The notes: a model not told the origin generated them from the letters alone. Counted from the stretch's first letter, positions 26,744 through 36,181 are shown. The stretch: 64,000 nt of DNA from Gilliamella sp. Pra-s52 (GCF_009795805.1 NZ_WTEY01000006.1:51633-115632), one strand, 5' to 3'. Numbers and translations are program-made.

Positions 26744-27556
26744 ATGAATCCAATATTAAAAGTGCGTAACTTATCTAAGCAATTTAAAATACCCAAAGGA
26801 TTTTTTGGTCATTTACGAATTAATGCGGTTAACCCTATCTCTTTTTCATTAAATGAGGGTAAAACCCTGGCTATTATTGGGCAAAATGGTTCAGGAAAGT
26901 CGACTTTGGCAAAAATGTTAGTGGGCATGATAGAACCGAATAGTGGTGATATTTGGATTGATAGTAATAAAGTTGAGTATGGCGATTATAACCATCGTTG
27001 CCAGTTAATTCGTATGATATTTCAACATGTAGAAAGTTCGTTTGATCCTAGATTGCGTATTGGGCAATTATTAGAAATCCCATTAAAATGCCATACTCAT
27101 TACAATGTTCATGAGCGTGAAAAGTTAATTAGTAGTGTATTAAAACAAGTAGGATTATTGCCAGAACATGCTTCTTATTACCCCTCTGTGATGGCTGCAG
27201 GACAAAAACAACGTGTTGCATTAGCTCGTGCATTGATTTTAAAACCCAAGGTGATAATTTTAGATGAAGCTTTAGCGGCATTAGATATTTCGATGCGTTC
27301 ACAAATTGTGAATTTACTGTTGTCATTACAGGCTGAACAAAATATTTCTTATGTTTATGTTACTCAAGATATTGGCATGATGAAACATATTAGTGATGAG
27401 ATTTTAGTTATGCACAATGGTGATCTTGTTGAATATGGTAATACAGCCGAAGTGTTGGCTTCGCCATTAAGTGATATTACACAAAAGTTGATAAATAGCT
27501 ATTTTGGGGAGGCACTAACGGCCGATTCGTGGCGAACTGATACGCGAGCTTTTTAA
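26744..27556 (+). CDS. sapF: Peptide/putrescine ABC transporter ATP-binding protein SapF
   Basis: The second ATPase of the Sap transporter, 270 residues. Walker A is GQNGSGKSTLAKMLVG, the signature is degenerate (AAGQKQRVALARAL), and Walker B is VIILDEALAALD. These features and the C-terminal FGEALTADSWR match E. coli SapF. An AGGA-like site lies just before the ATG. It ends the sapBCDF operon; the following 170 bp lead to the MetJ-controlled metA gene. Confidence 0.93.
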   Translation: MNPILKVRNLSKQFKIPKGFFGHLRINAVNPISFSLNEGKTLAIIGQNGSGKSTLAKMLVGMIEPNSGDIWIDSNKVEYGDYNHRCQLIRMIFQHVESSFDPRLRIGQLLEIPLKCHTHYNVHEREKLISSVLKQVGLLPEHASYYPSVMAAGQKQRVALARALILKPKVIILDEALAALDISMRSQIVNLLLSLQAEQNISYVYVTQDIGMMKHISDEILVMHNGDLVEYGNTAEVLASPLSDITQKLINSYFGEALTADSWRTDTRAF

Positions 27557-27680
27557 GAAACTTTTTATGTCTATAATCATCAATAATATATTTAGCTATT
27601 GTTATGATTTTATGTTAAATATCATATCTATTATTATTAAATAAAAAATCTCGACAAATCATTTAAAACAAATTATATTT

Positions 27681-27704
27681 AGCTGTATAGATTTCTAGAC
27701 GTCT
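27681..27704 (+). promoter_or_regulatory. MetJ operator upstream of metA
   Basis: Three tandem 8-bp met boxes can be read: AGCTGTAT, AGATTTCT and AGACGTCT. The last is a perfect match to the MetJ consensus AGACGTCT. The array ends 46 bp before the metA start codon. MetJ with S-adenosylmethionine represses methionine biosynthesis genes in enteric and related gammaproteobacteria, so metA is very probably MetJ-controlled here. Confidence 0.85.
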
Positions 27705-27750
27705 ATTTTAGGTGTTTTAAAATAACTGATTGTGTTTAGGAGCTTTTGTT

Positions 27751-28683
27751 ATGCCTATCTGTATTCCTGATTCATTACCTGCTGTTGATGTGTTGCGTAA
27801 TGAAAATGTTTTTGTTATGACCTCGTCTCGGGCAAATACTCAAGAAATTCGTCCACTTAAGCTTCTTTTTCTAAACTTAATGCCTAAAAAAATAGAAACC
27901 GAAAATCAGTTTTTACGATTACTTTCTAACTCATCTTTGCAAATTAATATCCAATTATTGCGAATAGACCAACGTGAATCAAAAAATACACCAGTCGAAC
28001 ATTTGAATAGTTTTTATTGTGATTTTGATGATATTCGTGAACAGAATTTTGATGGATTAATAATAACTGGTGCCCCCTTAGGTAAAGTTGCATTTTCTGA
28101 CGTGGTTTATTGGCCAAAATTATTTGAGATTATTTCTTGGGCTAAAGAACATGTTACATCAACAATGTTTGTTTGTTGGGCTGTTCAAGCTGCTTTGAAT
28201 GTATTATATGATTTGCCTAAATTTACACGAACACATAAGTTGTCAGGCGTTTATCAACATCAAATTGTTCAGCCTAATGCGATTTTAACTCGTGGTTTTG
28301 ATGATAGCTTTTTAGCTCCTCATTCACGATATGCTGATTTTCCACTTGATAAAATTAAAAATTATACGGATTTAACGATTTTAGCAAAATCTGATATCAC
28401 AGGACCTTATTTAATGGCAACGGCAGATAAACGCATGGCGTTTGTGACAGGGCATCCCGAATATGATTCATTTACATTAGCGAATGAATATTTTCGTGAC
28501 TTAAAAGCAGGTATTCATCCTGATCTTCCTGATAATTATTTCCCTGATAATAATCCTGATTTACAACCCAAAGCGACTTGGCGTAGCCATGCTTATCTAT
28601 TATTTAGCAATTGGCTTAACTATTATGTTTATCAATTAACGCCTTTTGATTTGACCACCCGCAATTTAACCATTGATGATTAA
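27751..28683 (+). CDS. metA: Homoserine O-succinyltransferase
   Basis: MetA activates homoserine with succinyl-CoA, the first committed step of methionine synthesis. The 310-residue protein begins [20 protein letters not shown], as in E. coli (309 residues), has the catalytic Cys142 in [12 protein letters not shown], and GHPEYDS near 240 containing the catalytic His/Glu region. The ATG at 27751 is preceded by AGGAG at eight bases; the open frame 21 bp upstream is not needed. Three MetJ boxes lie just upstream. Acyl preference (succinyl versus acetyl) cannot be fixed by eye. Confidence 0.95.
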   Translation: MPICIPDSLPAVDVLRNENVFVMTSSRANTQEIRPLKLLFLNLMPKKIETENQFLRLLSNSSLQINIQLLRIDQRESKNTPVEHLNSFYCDFDDIREQNFDGLIITGAPLGKVAFSDVVYWPKLFEIISWAKEHVTSTMFVCWAVQAALNVLYDLPKFTRTHKLSGVYQHQIVQPNAILTRGFDDSFLAPHSRYADFPLDKIKNYTDLTILAKSDITGPYLMATADKRMAFVTGHPEYDSFTLANEYFRDLKAGIHPDLPDNYFPDNNPDLQPKATWRSHAYLLFSNWLNYYVYQLTPFDLTTRNLTIDD

Positions 28684-28722
28684 TAAACTAAGATTAGTTA
28701 TAGGCTAGATACAGATATAAGA

Positions 28723-28762
28723 ATTTAACTATTTAACTATTTAACTATTTAACTATTTAACT
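28723..28762. repeat. Five tandem copies of ATTTAACT
   Basis: Five perfect 8-bp units lie between the convergent ends of metA and dtd. They are outside any gene, so copy-number change should not alter a protein. The array is a potential polymorphic marker, and could affect mRNA ends of either gene. Confidence 0.9.
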
Positions 28763-28803
28763 AAGTTGTAAAATATTATCTAAATATTTATTTAATTATA
28801 TGA

Positions 28804-29238
28804 TCAAACTTGTAACCAAAATGTTACTGGACCGTCATTAATCAATGATACTTGCATATCAGCCGCAAACTGACCAGTTTGCGTCATTATTTTTTGCTGA
28901 CATTGTTCTACAAAAAACTGGTAAAGCCTATTTGCTTCATCAGGCTTAGCTCCTTTAGTAAAACTTGGACGCATCCCTTTTTTAGTATCTGCAGCTAGAG
29001 TAAATTGAGAAACAACTAGTATTTCTCCATTTGCTTGACTAACATTTAGGTTCATTTTTCCTTCATTATCACTGAAAATACGATAGCCTAATACTTTTTC
29101 ACATAAACGAATTGCTTTTTGTTCGTCATCGTTTTGTTCAACTCCAAGTAAAACCAGTAAACCCTGATTAATTTGGCCAATAATTTTATTGTCGACGGCA
29201 ACACTAGCTTTTTTTACTCGTTGGATTAAGGCGATCAT
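28804..29238 (-). CDS. dtd: D-aminoacyl-tRNA deacylase
   Basis: Dtd hydrolyses D-aminoacyl-tRNA (and Gly-tRNA(Ala)), a chiral proofreading step. The 144-residue chain has the two catalytic-site motifs: SQFTLAAD (SQxTL type) and the C-terminal [11 protein letters not shown] (Gly-cisPro element). Length equals the usual 145. It lies 7 bp downstream of yihY in the same direction, the same pair as in E. coli, so ftsN-yihY-dtd may be one transcript. Confidence 0.96.
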   Translation of the reverse strand: MIALIQRVKKASVAVDNKIIGQINQGLLVLLGVEQNDDEQKAIRLCEKVLGYRIFSDNEGKMNLNVSQANGEILVVSQFTLAADTKKGMRPSFTKGAKPDEANRLYQFFVEQCQQKIMTQTGQFAADMQVSLINDGPVTFWLQV

Positions 29239-29245
29239 AAGTTAA

Positions 29246-30088
29246 TTACTCTGGTAAAGGGGGATTATTAATAATGTGCTTTTTTTGTCGGTTATAGTCA
29301 GTTAAGGTTGCTGCAAATTCAGCTCCGAATAAAACAATGCACCAAGAAAAGTAGATCCAAACTAACATGATAGGAATGGATGATACTACTCCGTAAATAA
29401 GTTGATATGTTGGAAACGAAGTAACATATAATGCGAAAATGCGTTTACCTAATTCAAATAATATTGCAGCAACAAGGGCGCCAATCATTGATTCTTTTAA
29501 TGGTACTGATTCCGTTGGGATAATGCTATAAAGTAACCAAAATCCCAATATAGAAATAAAAAATGGTAGGCTACTAAGCAAAATAGTGTTTGTTGTTGCT
29601 GCTGAAAACCATTTTAAAGAAAATATGTATGAACTTACTGCTATGCTTGCACCAACTAAAATAGGACCTAAAGTTAATATTGTCCAGTATATGGTTAGGT
29701 TGTACATAAAAGAGCGTTTTTTTTGGGTTTTCCAAATATGATTAAGTGTCGTATTAATTGAGTTAATAAGTAATAGTGAGGTAACGATTAAACCAATTAC
29801 ACCAAAAAAAGTCATTTTTTTAGTGTTGGTTATAAATTGCTCTAAGTAATTTTGAATTGTATCACTGGCAGTAGGGACAAGATTGTTATAAATTAATTGT
29901 TTCAATGAATGGCTAACTTCTCCAAACATAGGAAAAGCAGACAATAGGGAAAAAATAACGGTAATAAGAGGTACTAGAGCCAGTATTGTTGTATAAGCCA
30001 GCCCAGCAGCAGAGGTTGTTAGGCGATCGTTGTTTATACGCTCCCATAACATTTTCGTAAAAATTTGTATTTGCTTAACTAATTTCAT
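29246..30088 (-). CDS. yihY: YihY/BrkB family inner-membrane protein
   Basis: A 280-residue integral membrane protein with about six hydrophobic segments. It carries family motifs AAGLAYTTILALVPLITVIF near the N-terminus and ILFELGKRIFALYV and YGVVSSIPIMLVWIYFSWCIVLFGAE toward the C-terminus. The family was once called RNase BN, but that activity belongs to another protein; YihY's function is not established. It sits between ftsN and dtd with gaps of 6 and 7 bp. Confidence 0.93.
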   Translation of the reverse strand: MKLVKQIQIFTKMLWERINNDRLTTSAAGLAYTTILALVPLITVIFSLLSAFPMFGEVSHSLKQLIYNNLVPTASDTIQNYLEQFITNTKKMTFFGVIGLIVTSLLLINSINTTLNHIWKTQKKRSFMYNLTIYWTILTLGPILVGASIAVSSYIFSLKWFSAATTNTILLSSLPFFISILGFWLLYSIIPTESVPLKESMIGALVAAILFELGKRIFALYVTSFPTYQLIYGVVSSIPIMLVWIYFSWCIVLFGAEFAATLTDYNRQKKHIINNPPLPE

Positions 30089-30094
30089 TGTTTT

Positions 30095-30721
30095 TTAGTT
30101 AGAAATAACACAGTTATTAATCCCATTGTTATTTAATGAGTTTAACGCCTTACTTGCTTCTTTTTTACTTTCATATGGCCCGACAGTGACCTTATATAAT
30201 TGCCCTGAAGAGATATTGCCGCTAACGCCAGTCATTGCAAGCTTAGCTTTTAGTGTGTCAGCATTAGATTTATCTTTGAATGCACCACACTGCAAGAGCC
30301 ATTTATTGGTAACTGTTGAAGTTGGTTGTACAGCTGTATTTGTTATTTGATTTTGTGTTGCTGAGCTGCCTTGTGATGCTGGTATAGCAGTATAAGTACT
30401 GTTTGCAAAACTATCTAAAATTCGCTGTCTTTCATTAGCTATTGAACTTGGTGTTGCACCATTATTTGCATTTGGTGTTTCTAACTCTTTGAGATATGTC
30501 CAACGCTCTTGAGGTTGCTCTGGTAGGGTTATAGCAGGCGGTTGGGTTTTTGCTTTTGGAGTTTCAATAACTTTCTTGGGGGTGTTATTTGAAATAAAGT
30601 AGAGAATAGTTGAAAATAATATGACTATAATGATAGCCAAAAATATCATTAGATTAGGCTTATTTCGTGACTTATTTTTTTTTGATTGGCTCTTTTTTCT
30701 AACATAATCACGCTGAACCAC
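30095..30721 (-). CDS. ftsN: Cell division protein FtsN
   Basis: FtsN is the late divisome activator that triggers septal peptidoglycan synthesis. The 208-residue protein has the conserved basic cytoplasmic start VQRDYVRKKSQSKK, one transmembrane helix around residues 24-44, and a Pro/Gln/Ser-rich periplasmic linker. The C-terminal SPOR domain (about 137-208, WLLQCGAFKDKSNADTL to the end) binds denuded glycan. It is shorter than E. coli FtsN (319), mainly through a shorter linker. It starts an apparent ftsN-yihY-dtd unit; cytR/hslV neighbours of E. coli are absent. Confidence 0.88.
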   Translation of the reverse strand: MVQRDYVRKKSQSKKNKSRNKPNLMIFLAIIIVILFSTILYFISNNTPKKVIETPKAKTQPPAITLPEQPQERWTYLKELETPNANNGATPSSIANERQRILDSFANSTYTAIPASQGSSATQNQITNTAVQPTSTVTNKWLLQCGAFKDKSNADTLKAKLAMTGVSGNISSGQLYKVTVGPYESKKEASKALNSLNNNGINNCVISN

Positions 30722-30773
30722 AATAGACTCTCTTTTATTTTATTAACATTACATAAATAATTAGTATACAAAT

Positions 30774-30799
30774 AAAAAAAGTGGTTTACACCACTTTTT
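30774..30799 (-). terminator. rpsT terminator
   Basis: Stem AAAAAGTGG/CCACTTTTT with loop TTTACA. On the minus strand it is followed by seven T. It lies about 50 bp beyond the rpsT stop and before ftsN on the same strand. The symmetric A/T arms could also work on the plus strand. Confidence 0.85.
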
Positions 30800-30846
30800 A
30801 TTATTTTTCTTTAACTATGATAGTTAACAGTTAATAAATAAAACTA

Positions 30847-31110
30847 TTAACCTAACGCTTTGATTTGCTTAATTAAATTAGCTTTATGACGAGCAGCTTT
30901 ATTTTTGTGGATTAATCCACGAGCCGCTTGACGGTCAACAACTGTTTGCATATCTTTGAATGCTACTTCAGCTGTTTGTTTATCACCAGCTGCAACAGCG
31001 GCGTAAACTTTTTTAATATAAGTGCGCATCATTGAGCGGTTGCTAGCATTATGTTTACGGCGTTTTTCAGATTGAATCGCACGTTTTTTAGCTGATTTGA
31101 TATTAGCCAA
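30847..31110 (-). CDS. rpsT: 30S ribosomal protein S20
   Basis: S20 is a primary 16S rRNA-binding protein of the small subunit. The 87-residue chain [20 protein letters not shown]... with C-terminal [19 protein letters not shown] matches the family. The start is TTG at 31110, with GGGAG six bases upstream; a second TTG two codons earlier would touch the Shine-Dalgarno. E. coli rpsT also uses UUG, part of its translational autoregulation, so this rare initiator appears conserved. Confidence 0.96.
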   Translation of the reverse strand: MANIKSAKKRAIQSEKRRKHNASNRSMMRTYIKKVYAAVAAGDKQTAEVAFKDMQTVVDRQAARGLIHKNKAARHKANLIKQIKALG

Positions 31111-31158
31111 AGTCAACTCCCAAGTTTAGATAAAAATTACATATTAATAAGGTGGCAA

Positions 31159-31187
31159 AATATGCCTGATTTTCTTTCTATTGTCAA
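31159..31187 (-). promoter_or_regulatory. rpsT promoter
   Basis: On the minus strand, TTGACA (31187-31182) is followed after 17 bp by CATATT (31164-31159), about 50 bp before the rpsT UUG start. The -35 is a perfect consensus; the -10 matches four of six positions. Confidence 0.6.
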
Positions 31188-31336
31188 TGCTGTTGTATAA
31201 AAAAATATAATTGGACATTTTTTGTCGTTAATAAATGTTTACCATTTGACCAATAAATGTGTATAACCTAAAAAGAAATTTTATGTTAGAATAAAAAAAG
31301 TTTTATTTTATTTATATTTTATAGAGAGGAAGTATC

Positions 31337-32500
31337 ATGTCTATTATTAGAATGCAAAATCTTGATCTAAAAGGAAAACGTTTATTTATTCGTTCAGATC
31401 TTAATGTGCCAGTGAAAAATGGTAAGGTGACTTCAGATGCACGTATTAAAGCATCATTACCTACTATTGAAGAGGCCATCAAGAAAGGCGCGAAAGTAAT
31501 GGTTACCTCGCATATTGGTCGTCCAACAGAAGGTGAATATAATCCTGAATTTTCATTACAACCAGTTGTTGATTACCTAAAAGAACATGTATCATTCCCT
31601 GTCCGTTTAGTAAAAGATTACCTTGATGGTGTCGATGTTAAGGAAGGTGAATTAGTTGTTCTTGAAAATGTCCGCTTTAATGTTGGTGAAGGTAAAGACG
31701 ATGAAGCTTTATCTAAAAAATATGCAGCACTTTGTGATATTTATGTGATGGATGCTTTTGGTACTGCTCACCGAGCTCAAGCTTCAACTCATGGTGCAGG
31801 TAAATTTGCTCCAGTTGCTTGTGCAGGTCCATTATTAGCCGCTGAGCTTGATGCGTTAGGTAAAGCTTTAGATAATCCTGCTCGCCCAATGGTTGCAATT
31901 GTTGCTGGTTCAAAAGTGTCAACTAAATTGACTGTACTTGATTCTCTATCAAAAATTGCTGATCAAATTATCGTTGGTGGTGGTATTGCAAATACCTTTA
32001 TTGCCGCAGAAGGCTATAATGTGGGCAAATCACTTTATGAAGCTGATTTAATCCCAGAAGCTAAAAAACTAATGGCTAATTGTGAAATCCCAGTTCCAAC
32101 TGATGTACGTGTGGCAACTGAATTTAGTGAAACAGCTGTTGCAACTGAAAAATCAGTTCAAGATGTTAAAGAAAATGAACAAATTCTTGATTTAGGCGAT
32201 AAATCAGCAGAGGTCTTAGCAAATATCATTAAAAATGCTAAAACCATTTTATGGAATGGTCCTGTCGGTGTTTTTGAGTTCCCTAATTTCCGTCGTGGAA
32301 CTGAAATTGTTGCTAAAGCAATTGCAGATAGCGAAGGATTTTCAATAGCTGGTGGTGGTGATACTTTAGCTGCAATTGATTTATTTGGTATTGAAGATAA
32401 AATTTCTTATATTTCAACTGGTGGTGGTGCTTTCCTTGAATTTGTTGAAGGTAAAAAACTACCAGCTGTAGCGATGCTAGAAGCTAGAGCAAAAGCATAA
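31337..32500 (+). CDS. pgk: Phosphoglycerate kinase
   Basis: Pgk makes ATP from ADP and 1,3-bisphosphoglycerate in glycolysis. Its 387 residues equal the E. coli length. Visible are [11 protein letters not shown], the substrate-binding arginine region [11 protein letters not shown], the hinge, and the nucleotide-binding [10 protein letters not shown] and GGGDTLAAI. It lies 73 bp upstream of fbaA with a short hairpin between them, the usual pgk-fbaA glycolytic cluster. epd, found upstream in E. coli, is missing. An extended -10-like TGTTAGAAT lies at 31284-31292. Confidence 0.97.
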   Translation: MSIIRMQNLDLKGKRLFIRSDLNVPVKNGKVTSDARIKASLPTIEEAIKKGAKVMVTSHIGRPTEGEYNPEFSLQPVVDYLKEHVSFPVRLVKDYLDGVDVKEGELVVLENVRFNVGEGKDDEALSKKYAALCDIYVMDAFGTAHRAQASTHGAGKFAPVACAGPLLAAELDALGKALDNPARPMVAIVAGSKVSTKLTVLDSLSKIADQIIVGGGIANTFIAAEGYNVGKSLYEADLIPEAKKLMANCEIPVPTDVRVATEFSETAVATEKSVQDVKENEQILDLGDKSAEVLANIIKNAKTILWNGPVGVFEFPNFRRGTEIVAKAIADSEGFSIAGGGDTLAAIDLFGIEDKISYISTGGGAFLEFVEGKKLPAVAMLEARAKA

Positions 32501-32515
32501 TATTTAGTTCAATAG

Positions 32516-32541
32516 AAAGGATGGGAAAGTACTCATCCTTT
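32516..32541 (+). terminator. Hairpin between pgk and fbaA
   Basis: An 8-bp stem AAAGGATG/CATCCTTT with a 10-base loop, followed by acttttta. It is a weak or partial terminator and probably lowers or processes the pgk-fbaA transcript rather than ending it. Confidence 0.55.
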
Positions 32542-32573
32542 ACTTTTTATATAGATAACTTATAGGTAACAAG

Positions 32574-33653
32574 ATGGCTACAAAGATTTCAGATGTTGTT
32601 AAACCTGGTGTTGTGACTGGTGATGATGTTCAAAAAGTATTTCAAATCGCTCGCGAAAATAACTTTGCAATACCTGCGGTTAACTGTGTTGATACGAATA
32701 CAATTAATGCTGTTATTGAAACAGCTGCAAAAGTAGGTTCTCCTGTTATTGTCCAATTTTCTAATGGTGGCGCTCAATTTATTGCTGGTAAAGGCTTAAA
32801 ATTAGAAGGACAAGAATGTGCTATTTTAGGTGCAATTTCTGGTGCAAAACATGTTCATCTTATGGCTGAGAAATATGGAGTTCCAGTTATTGTTCATACT
32901 GACCATTGTGCTAAAAAATTACTTCCATGGATTGATGGATTACTTGATGCTGGTGAAACTCATTTTGCAAAAACAGGTAAACCTTTATTCTCATCTCATA
33001 TGATCGACCTTTCTGAAGAAACACTGAAAGATAATATTGATATCTGTTGTCAATATCTTGCTCGTATGTCGGCAATGAAAATGACATTAGAGCTAGAGTT
33101 AGGTTGTACTGGTGGTGAAGAAGATGGTGTTGATAACAGCCATATGGACAGCTCAGCACTTTATACTCAACCTGAAGATGTGGCATATGCTTATGAACGT
33201 TTAAGCGCTATTAGCCCTCGTTTTACTATCGCTGCTTCATTTGGTAACGTACATGGTGTTTATAAACCAGGTAACGTTAAGTTAACACCGAAAATTTTAG
33301 ATAACTCACAAAAATATGTATCTGAAAAATTTAATTTACCTGCTAAATCATTGAATTTTGTATTCCATGGTGGTTCAGGTTCAACACCAGAAGAAATTGC
33401 TGAAGCAGTAAGTTATGGTGTAATCAAAATGAATATTGACACAGATACTCAATGGGCTAACTGGTCAGGTATTTTAGAATACTACAAAGCAAATGAAGCA
33501 TATCTACAAGGTCAATTAGGTAACCCTGAAGGTGCGGATGCGCCAAATAAAAAATACTATGATCCTCGAGTATGGTTACGTAAAGGACAAGATTCTTTAA
33601 TTGAGCGTTTAGAGCTAGCATTTAAAGAACTTAATGCAGTGAATGTTCTTTAA
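32574..33653 (+). CDS. fbaA: Class II fructose-bisphosphate aldolase
   Basis: FbaA cleaves fructose 1,6-bisphosphate to dihydroxyacetone phosphate and glyceraldehyde 3-phosphate using zinc. The 359-residue length equals E. coli FbaA. Zinc and active-site motifs include HTDHCAKKLLPWIDG, ELELGCTGGEEDG with the metal-binding Glu, FGNVHGVYKPGNVKL, and the phosphate-binding FHGGSGSTPEEI. It follows pgk and ends in a strong terminator before the ribosomal protein operon. Confidence 0.97.
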   Translation: MATKISDVVKPGVVTGDDVQKVFQIARENNFAIPAVNCVDTNTINAVIETAAKVGSPVIVQFSNGGAQFIAGKGLKLEGQECAILGAISGAKHVHLMAEKYGVPVIVHTDHCAKKLLPWIDGLLDAGETHFAKTGKPLFSSHMIDLSEETLKDNIDICCQYLARMSAMKMTLELELGCTGGEEDGVDNSHMDSSALYTQPEDVAYAYERLSAISPRFTIAASFGNVHGVYKPGNVKLTPKILDNSQKYVSEKFNLPAKSLNFVFHGGSGSTPEEIAEAVSYGVIKMNIDTDTQWANWSGILEYYKANEAYLQGQLGNPEGADAPNKKYYDPRVWLRKGQDSLIERLELAFKELNAVNVL

Positions 33654-33674
33654 TTTGTTTTAGTTATTTAAACT

Positions 33675-33704
33675 AAAAGCAGAGTTGTTGCTCTGCTTTT
33701 GATT
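33675..33704 (+). terminator. fbaA terminator
   Basis: A perfect 10-bp stem AAAAGCAGAG (33675-33684) and CTCTGCTTTT (33691-33700) around a six-base loop, its 3' arm ending in a T-run. It separates fbaA from the rplK promoter. Confidence 0.88.
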
Positions 33705-33724
33705 TATCCTGTTTTAAATAAATC

Positions 33725-33753
33725 TTGCATTTTTAATTGGATTATAGGATAAT
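33725..33753 (+). promoter_or_regulatory. rplK operon promoter
   Basis: TTGCAT (33725-33730) and GATAAT (33748-33753) with a 17-bp spacer, about 90 bp before rplK. It follows the fbaA terminator, so rplKAJL-rpoBC has its own promoter, without a secE-nusG unit upstream. Confidence 0.65.
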
Positions 33754-33840
33754 TCTGCCCTCATTTAACTTAGGGGAGCTGTCTATTTATTAATATCTAT
33801 TATTAATAGAGGCGTTCGCACCCGAGCAAAGGAAACTAAA

Positions 33841-34269
33841 ATGGCAAAAAAAGTACAAGCTTACATCAAGTTGCAAGTAGCGGCTGGTGCAGCAAATCCT
33901 AGTCCACCAGTTGGTCCAGCACTTGGTCAACACGGTGTTAATATCATGGAATTCTGTAAAGCGTTCAATGCTAAAACAGAAAGCATGGAAAAAGGTTTAC
34001 CGATTCCTGTAGTAATTACAGTGTATTCTGATCGTTCATTCACTTTTGTAACTAAGACGCCTCCGGCTGCTGTTTTATTAAAGAAAGCTGCTAAAATTAA
34101 GTCTGGTTCAGGTGAACCTAATAAGAAAAAAGTAGGTAAAGTAACGAGTGCTCAAATTCGCGAAATCGCTGAATTAAAAGCTGCAGATATGAATGGTGCT
34201 ACTATTGAAACGATGATGCGTTCTATCGAAGGAACTGCTCGTTCAATGGGCTTGGAAGTGGAGGGTTAA
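33841..34269 (+). CDS. rplK: 50S ribosomal protein L11
   Basis: L11 forms the GTPase-associated centre base on 23S rRNA and is needed for RelA activation. The 142 residues match E. coli exactly in length. Conserved N-terminal [20 protein letters not shown] (Pro-rich switch) and the C-terminal rRNA-binding domain with [19 protein letters not shown] are clear. It starts the operon; rplA begins 3 bp after its stop, so translation is coupled. Confidence 0.98.
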   Translation: MAKKVQAYIKLQVAAGAANPSPPVGPALGQHGVNIMEFCKAFNAKTESMEKGLPIPVVITVYSDRSFTFVTKTPPAAVLLKKAAKIKSGSGEPNKKKVGKVTSAQIREIAELKAADMNGATIETMMRSIEGTARSMGLEVEG

Positions 34270-34272
34270 TTC

Positions 34273-34974
34273 ATGGCTAAACTATCTAAAAAAGCTAAAC
34301 TTATCCGCGAAAAAGTAAATGCAACTAAACAATATGATATCAACGAAGCGATCGCTTTATTAAAAGAATTAGCTACAGCTAAATTCACTGAAAGCGTCGA
34401 TGTTGCTGTTAATTTAGGTATCGATTCACGTAAATCAGACCAAAATGTTCGTGGTGCAATTGTACTTCCACATGGTACTGGTCGTAGCGTTCGCGTAGCT
34501 GTATTTACTCAAGGTGCAAATGCAGAAGCAGCTAAAGAAGCTGGTGCTGAATTAGTGGGTATGGATGATCTTGCTGATCAAATCAAAAAAGGCGAAATGG
34601 ATTTTGATGTTGTTATCGCATCACCTGACGCTATGCGTGTTGTTGGTCAATTAGGTCAAATTTTAGGACCTCGTGGTTTAATGCCAAATCCTAAAGTTGG
34701 TACTGTAACTCCTAATGTTGCTGAAGCTGTAAAAAATGCTAAAGCTGGTCAAATTCGTTATCGTAATGATAAAAATGGTATTATCCATACTACTATCGGT
34801 AAAGCTGATTTTGATGCAGATAAGCTTAAAGAGAATTTAGAAGCATTACTAGTTGCATTGAAACGTGCAAAACCAGCATCTGCAAAAGGTGTATTTATTA
34901 AGAAAGTTAGTCTTTCTACTACAATGGGCGCTGGTGTTGCAATTGATCAAGCAACATTAAATGCAACAGTTTAA
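34273..34974 (+). CDS. rplA: 50S ribosomal protein L1
   Basis: L1 forms the mobile L1 stalk that helps E-site tRNA release and, in E. coli, represses translation of its own rplK-rplA mRNA. The 233-residue chain has [20 protein letters not shown] near the start and [17 protein letters not shown], the family signature. It follows rplK by 3 bp. A structured L10-type leader separates it from rplJ. Confidence 0.98.
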   Translation: MAKLSKKAKLIREKVNATKQYDINEAIALLKELATAKFTESVDVAVNLGIDSRKSDQNVRGAIVLPHGTGRSVRVAVFTQGANAEAAKEAGAELVGMDDLADQIKKGEMDFDVVIASPDAMRVVGQLGQILGPRGLMPNPKVGTVTPNVAEAVKNAKAGQIRYRNDKNGIIHTTIGKADFDADKLKENLEALLVALKRAKPASAKGVFIKKVSLSTTMGAGVAIDQATLNATV

Positions 34975-34999
34975 TTATTTTTATAATTAAATAAAGAAA

Positions 35000-35190
35000 T
35001 CGGTTGGTGTCTGGCCTTAACCAGACCCCGTCCAAGACCGTAGGTGTGGTTGAAGTTTGACTACTTAATTTTCCTACGTAGACGGTGACAGAGCCTGATA
35101 AGATATAATAGAAGGTTTCTGCTCATCGTGGTTGTGCTAGTTACATTTGTAGCTAGTTGAAATAAGTCTAGGCTTTGGCCTAGTATAATC
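35000..35190 (+). ncRNA. L10 (rplJ) mRNA leader, autoregulatory element
   Basis: The 230-bp rplA-rplJ gap carries sequence I recognise from gammaproteobacterial L10 leaders: GTCCAAGACCGTAGGTG, then CCTACGTAGACGGTGACAG, ending near CCAGGAGCAAT before rplJ. A hairpin GTCTGG/CCAGAC lies at 35009-35026. In E. coli the L10-(L7/L12) complex binds this leader and represses translation of rplJL. The same control is expected here. Confidence 0.8.
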
Positions 35191-35204
35191 CAGGAGCAAT
35201 ACCA

Positions 35205-35702
35205 ATGGCACTAAATCTTCAAAATAAACAAGAAATTGTTGCTGAAGTTAACGAAATCGCCAAAGGTGCGCTATCTGCAGTTGTTGCGGATTCTCGTGGC
35301 GTTACTGTAGAAAAAATGACTGCATTACGTAAATCTGCTCGTGAAGCCGGTGTTTATATGCGTGTTGTTCGTAATACGCTATTACGCCGTGTTGTTGAGG
35401 GTACTCAATACGAGTGTTTAAAAGATACGTTTGTTGGTCCAACTCTAATTGCATTTTCAAATGAGCACCCAGGTGCTGCAGCGCGTATTTTTAAAGCGTT
35501 TGCTAAAGAAAATGATAAATTTGAGATTAAAGCCGCAGCCTTTGAAGGTGAGTTAATTACTGCAGCGAACATTGATCGCTTAGCAACATTACCTACATAT
35601 GAAGAAGCATTAGCTCGCTTGATGTCAACCATGAAAGAAGCCGCAGCTGGCAAATTGGTTCGTACTCTTGCAGCGGTTCGCGATCAAAAAGAAGCTGCTT
35701 AA
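35205..35702 (+). CDS. rplJ: 50S ribosomal protein L10
   Basis: L10 anchors the L7/L12 dimers to the ribosome stalk. The 165 residues match E. coli L10, with the N-terminal rRNA-binding domain ([34 protein letters not shown]) and the C-terminal helix that binds L12 dimers ([14 protein letters not shown]). CAGGAGC lies nine bases before the ATG and is part of the L10 leader. Confidence 0.98.
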   Translation: MALNLQNKQEIVAEVNEIAKGALSAVVADSRGVTVEKMTALRKSAREAGVYMRVVRNTLLRRVVEGTQYECLKDTFVGPTLIAFSNEHPGAAARIFKAFAKENDKFEIKAAAFEGELITAANIDRLATLPTYEEALARLMSTMKEAAAGKLVRTLAAVRDQKEAA

Positions 35703-35760
35703 TTGGCAGTTTGATTGTGAATTTTATTAATTAGAAAATGTAAATTTGGGAAACTATATT

Positions 35761-36129
35761 ATGTCTATCACTAAAGAACAAATTTTAGATGCAGTTGCTG
35801 AAATGTCTGTTATGGACGTTGTTGAACTTGTATCAATGATGGAAGAAAAATTCGGTGTTTCTGCAGCAGCAGCTGTTGCAGTTGCAGCAGCAGGTCCAGC
35901 TGAAGCAGCAGAAGAAAAATCTGAATTTGATGTAATCTTAAAAGATGTTGGTGCTAATAAAGTAGCTGTTATCAAAGCAGTTCGTGGCGCAACAGGTCTT
36001 GGTCTTAAAGAAGCGAAAGATCTTGTTGAATCAGCTCCAGCGACAGTTAAAGAAGGCGTTAGTAAAGCTGATGCTGAAGAACTTAAAAAAGCGCTTGAAG
36101 AATCAGGTGCGGTTGTTGAACTTAAATAA
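35761..36129 (+). CDS. rplL: 50S ribosomal protein L7/L12
   Basis: L7/L12 forms the flexible stalk that recruits translation GTPases. The 122-residue protein starts [20 protein letters not shown] (dimerisation domain), has an Ala-rich hinge near 37-52 and the globular C-terminal domain with [12 protein letters not shown]. The ATG at 35761 gives the normal N-terminus; the open frame extends 15 bp upstream to a non-conserved ATG, which I reject. It follows rplJ closely and is followed by an attenuator-type hairpin. Confidence 0.97.
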   Translation: MSITKEQILDAVAEMSVMDVVELVSMMEEKFGVSAAAAVAVAAAGPAEAAEEKSEFDVILKDVGANKVAVIKAVRGATGLGLKEAKDLVESAPATVKEGVSKADAEELKKALEESGAVVELK

Positions 36130-36151
36130 GTTTATCGACAACACAGCAAAT

Positions 36152-36181
36152 GGCTGGGGGTTTTATACCTCCAGCCTTTTT
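36152..36181 (+). terminator. Attenuator between rplL and rpoB
   Basis: A 9-bp stem GGCTGGGGG/CCTCCAGCC (one G-U pair) with a seven-base loop and five T. As in E. coli, such a partial terminator after rplL makes ribosomal proteins exceed RNA polymerase subunits. Read-through is needed because no strong promoter is apparent before rpoB. Confidence 0.85.
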
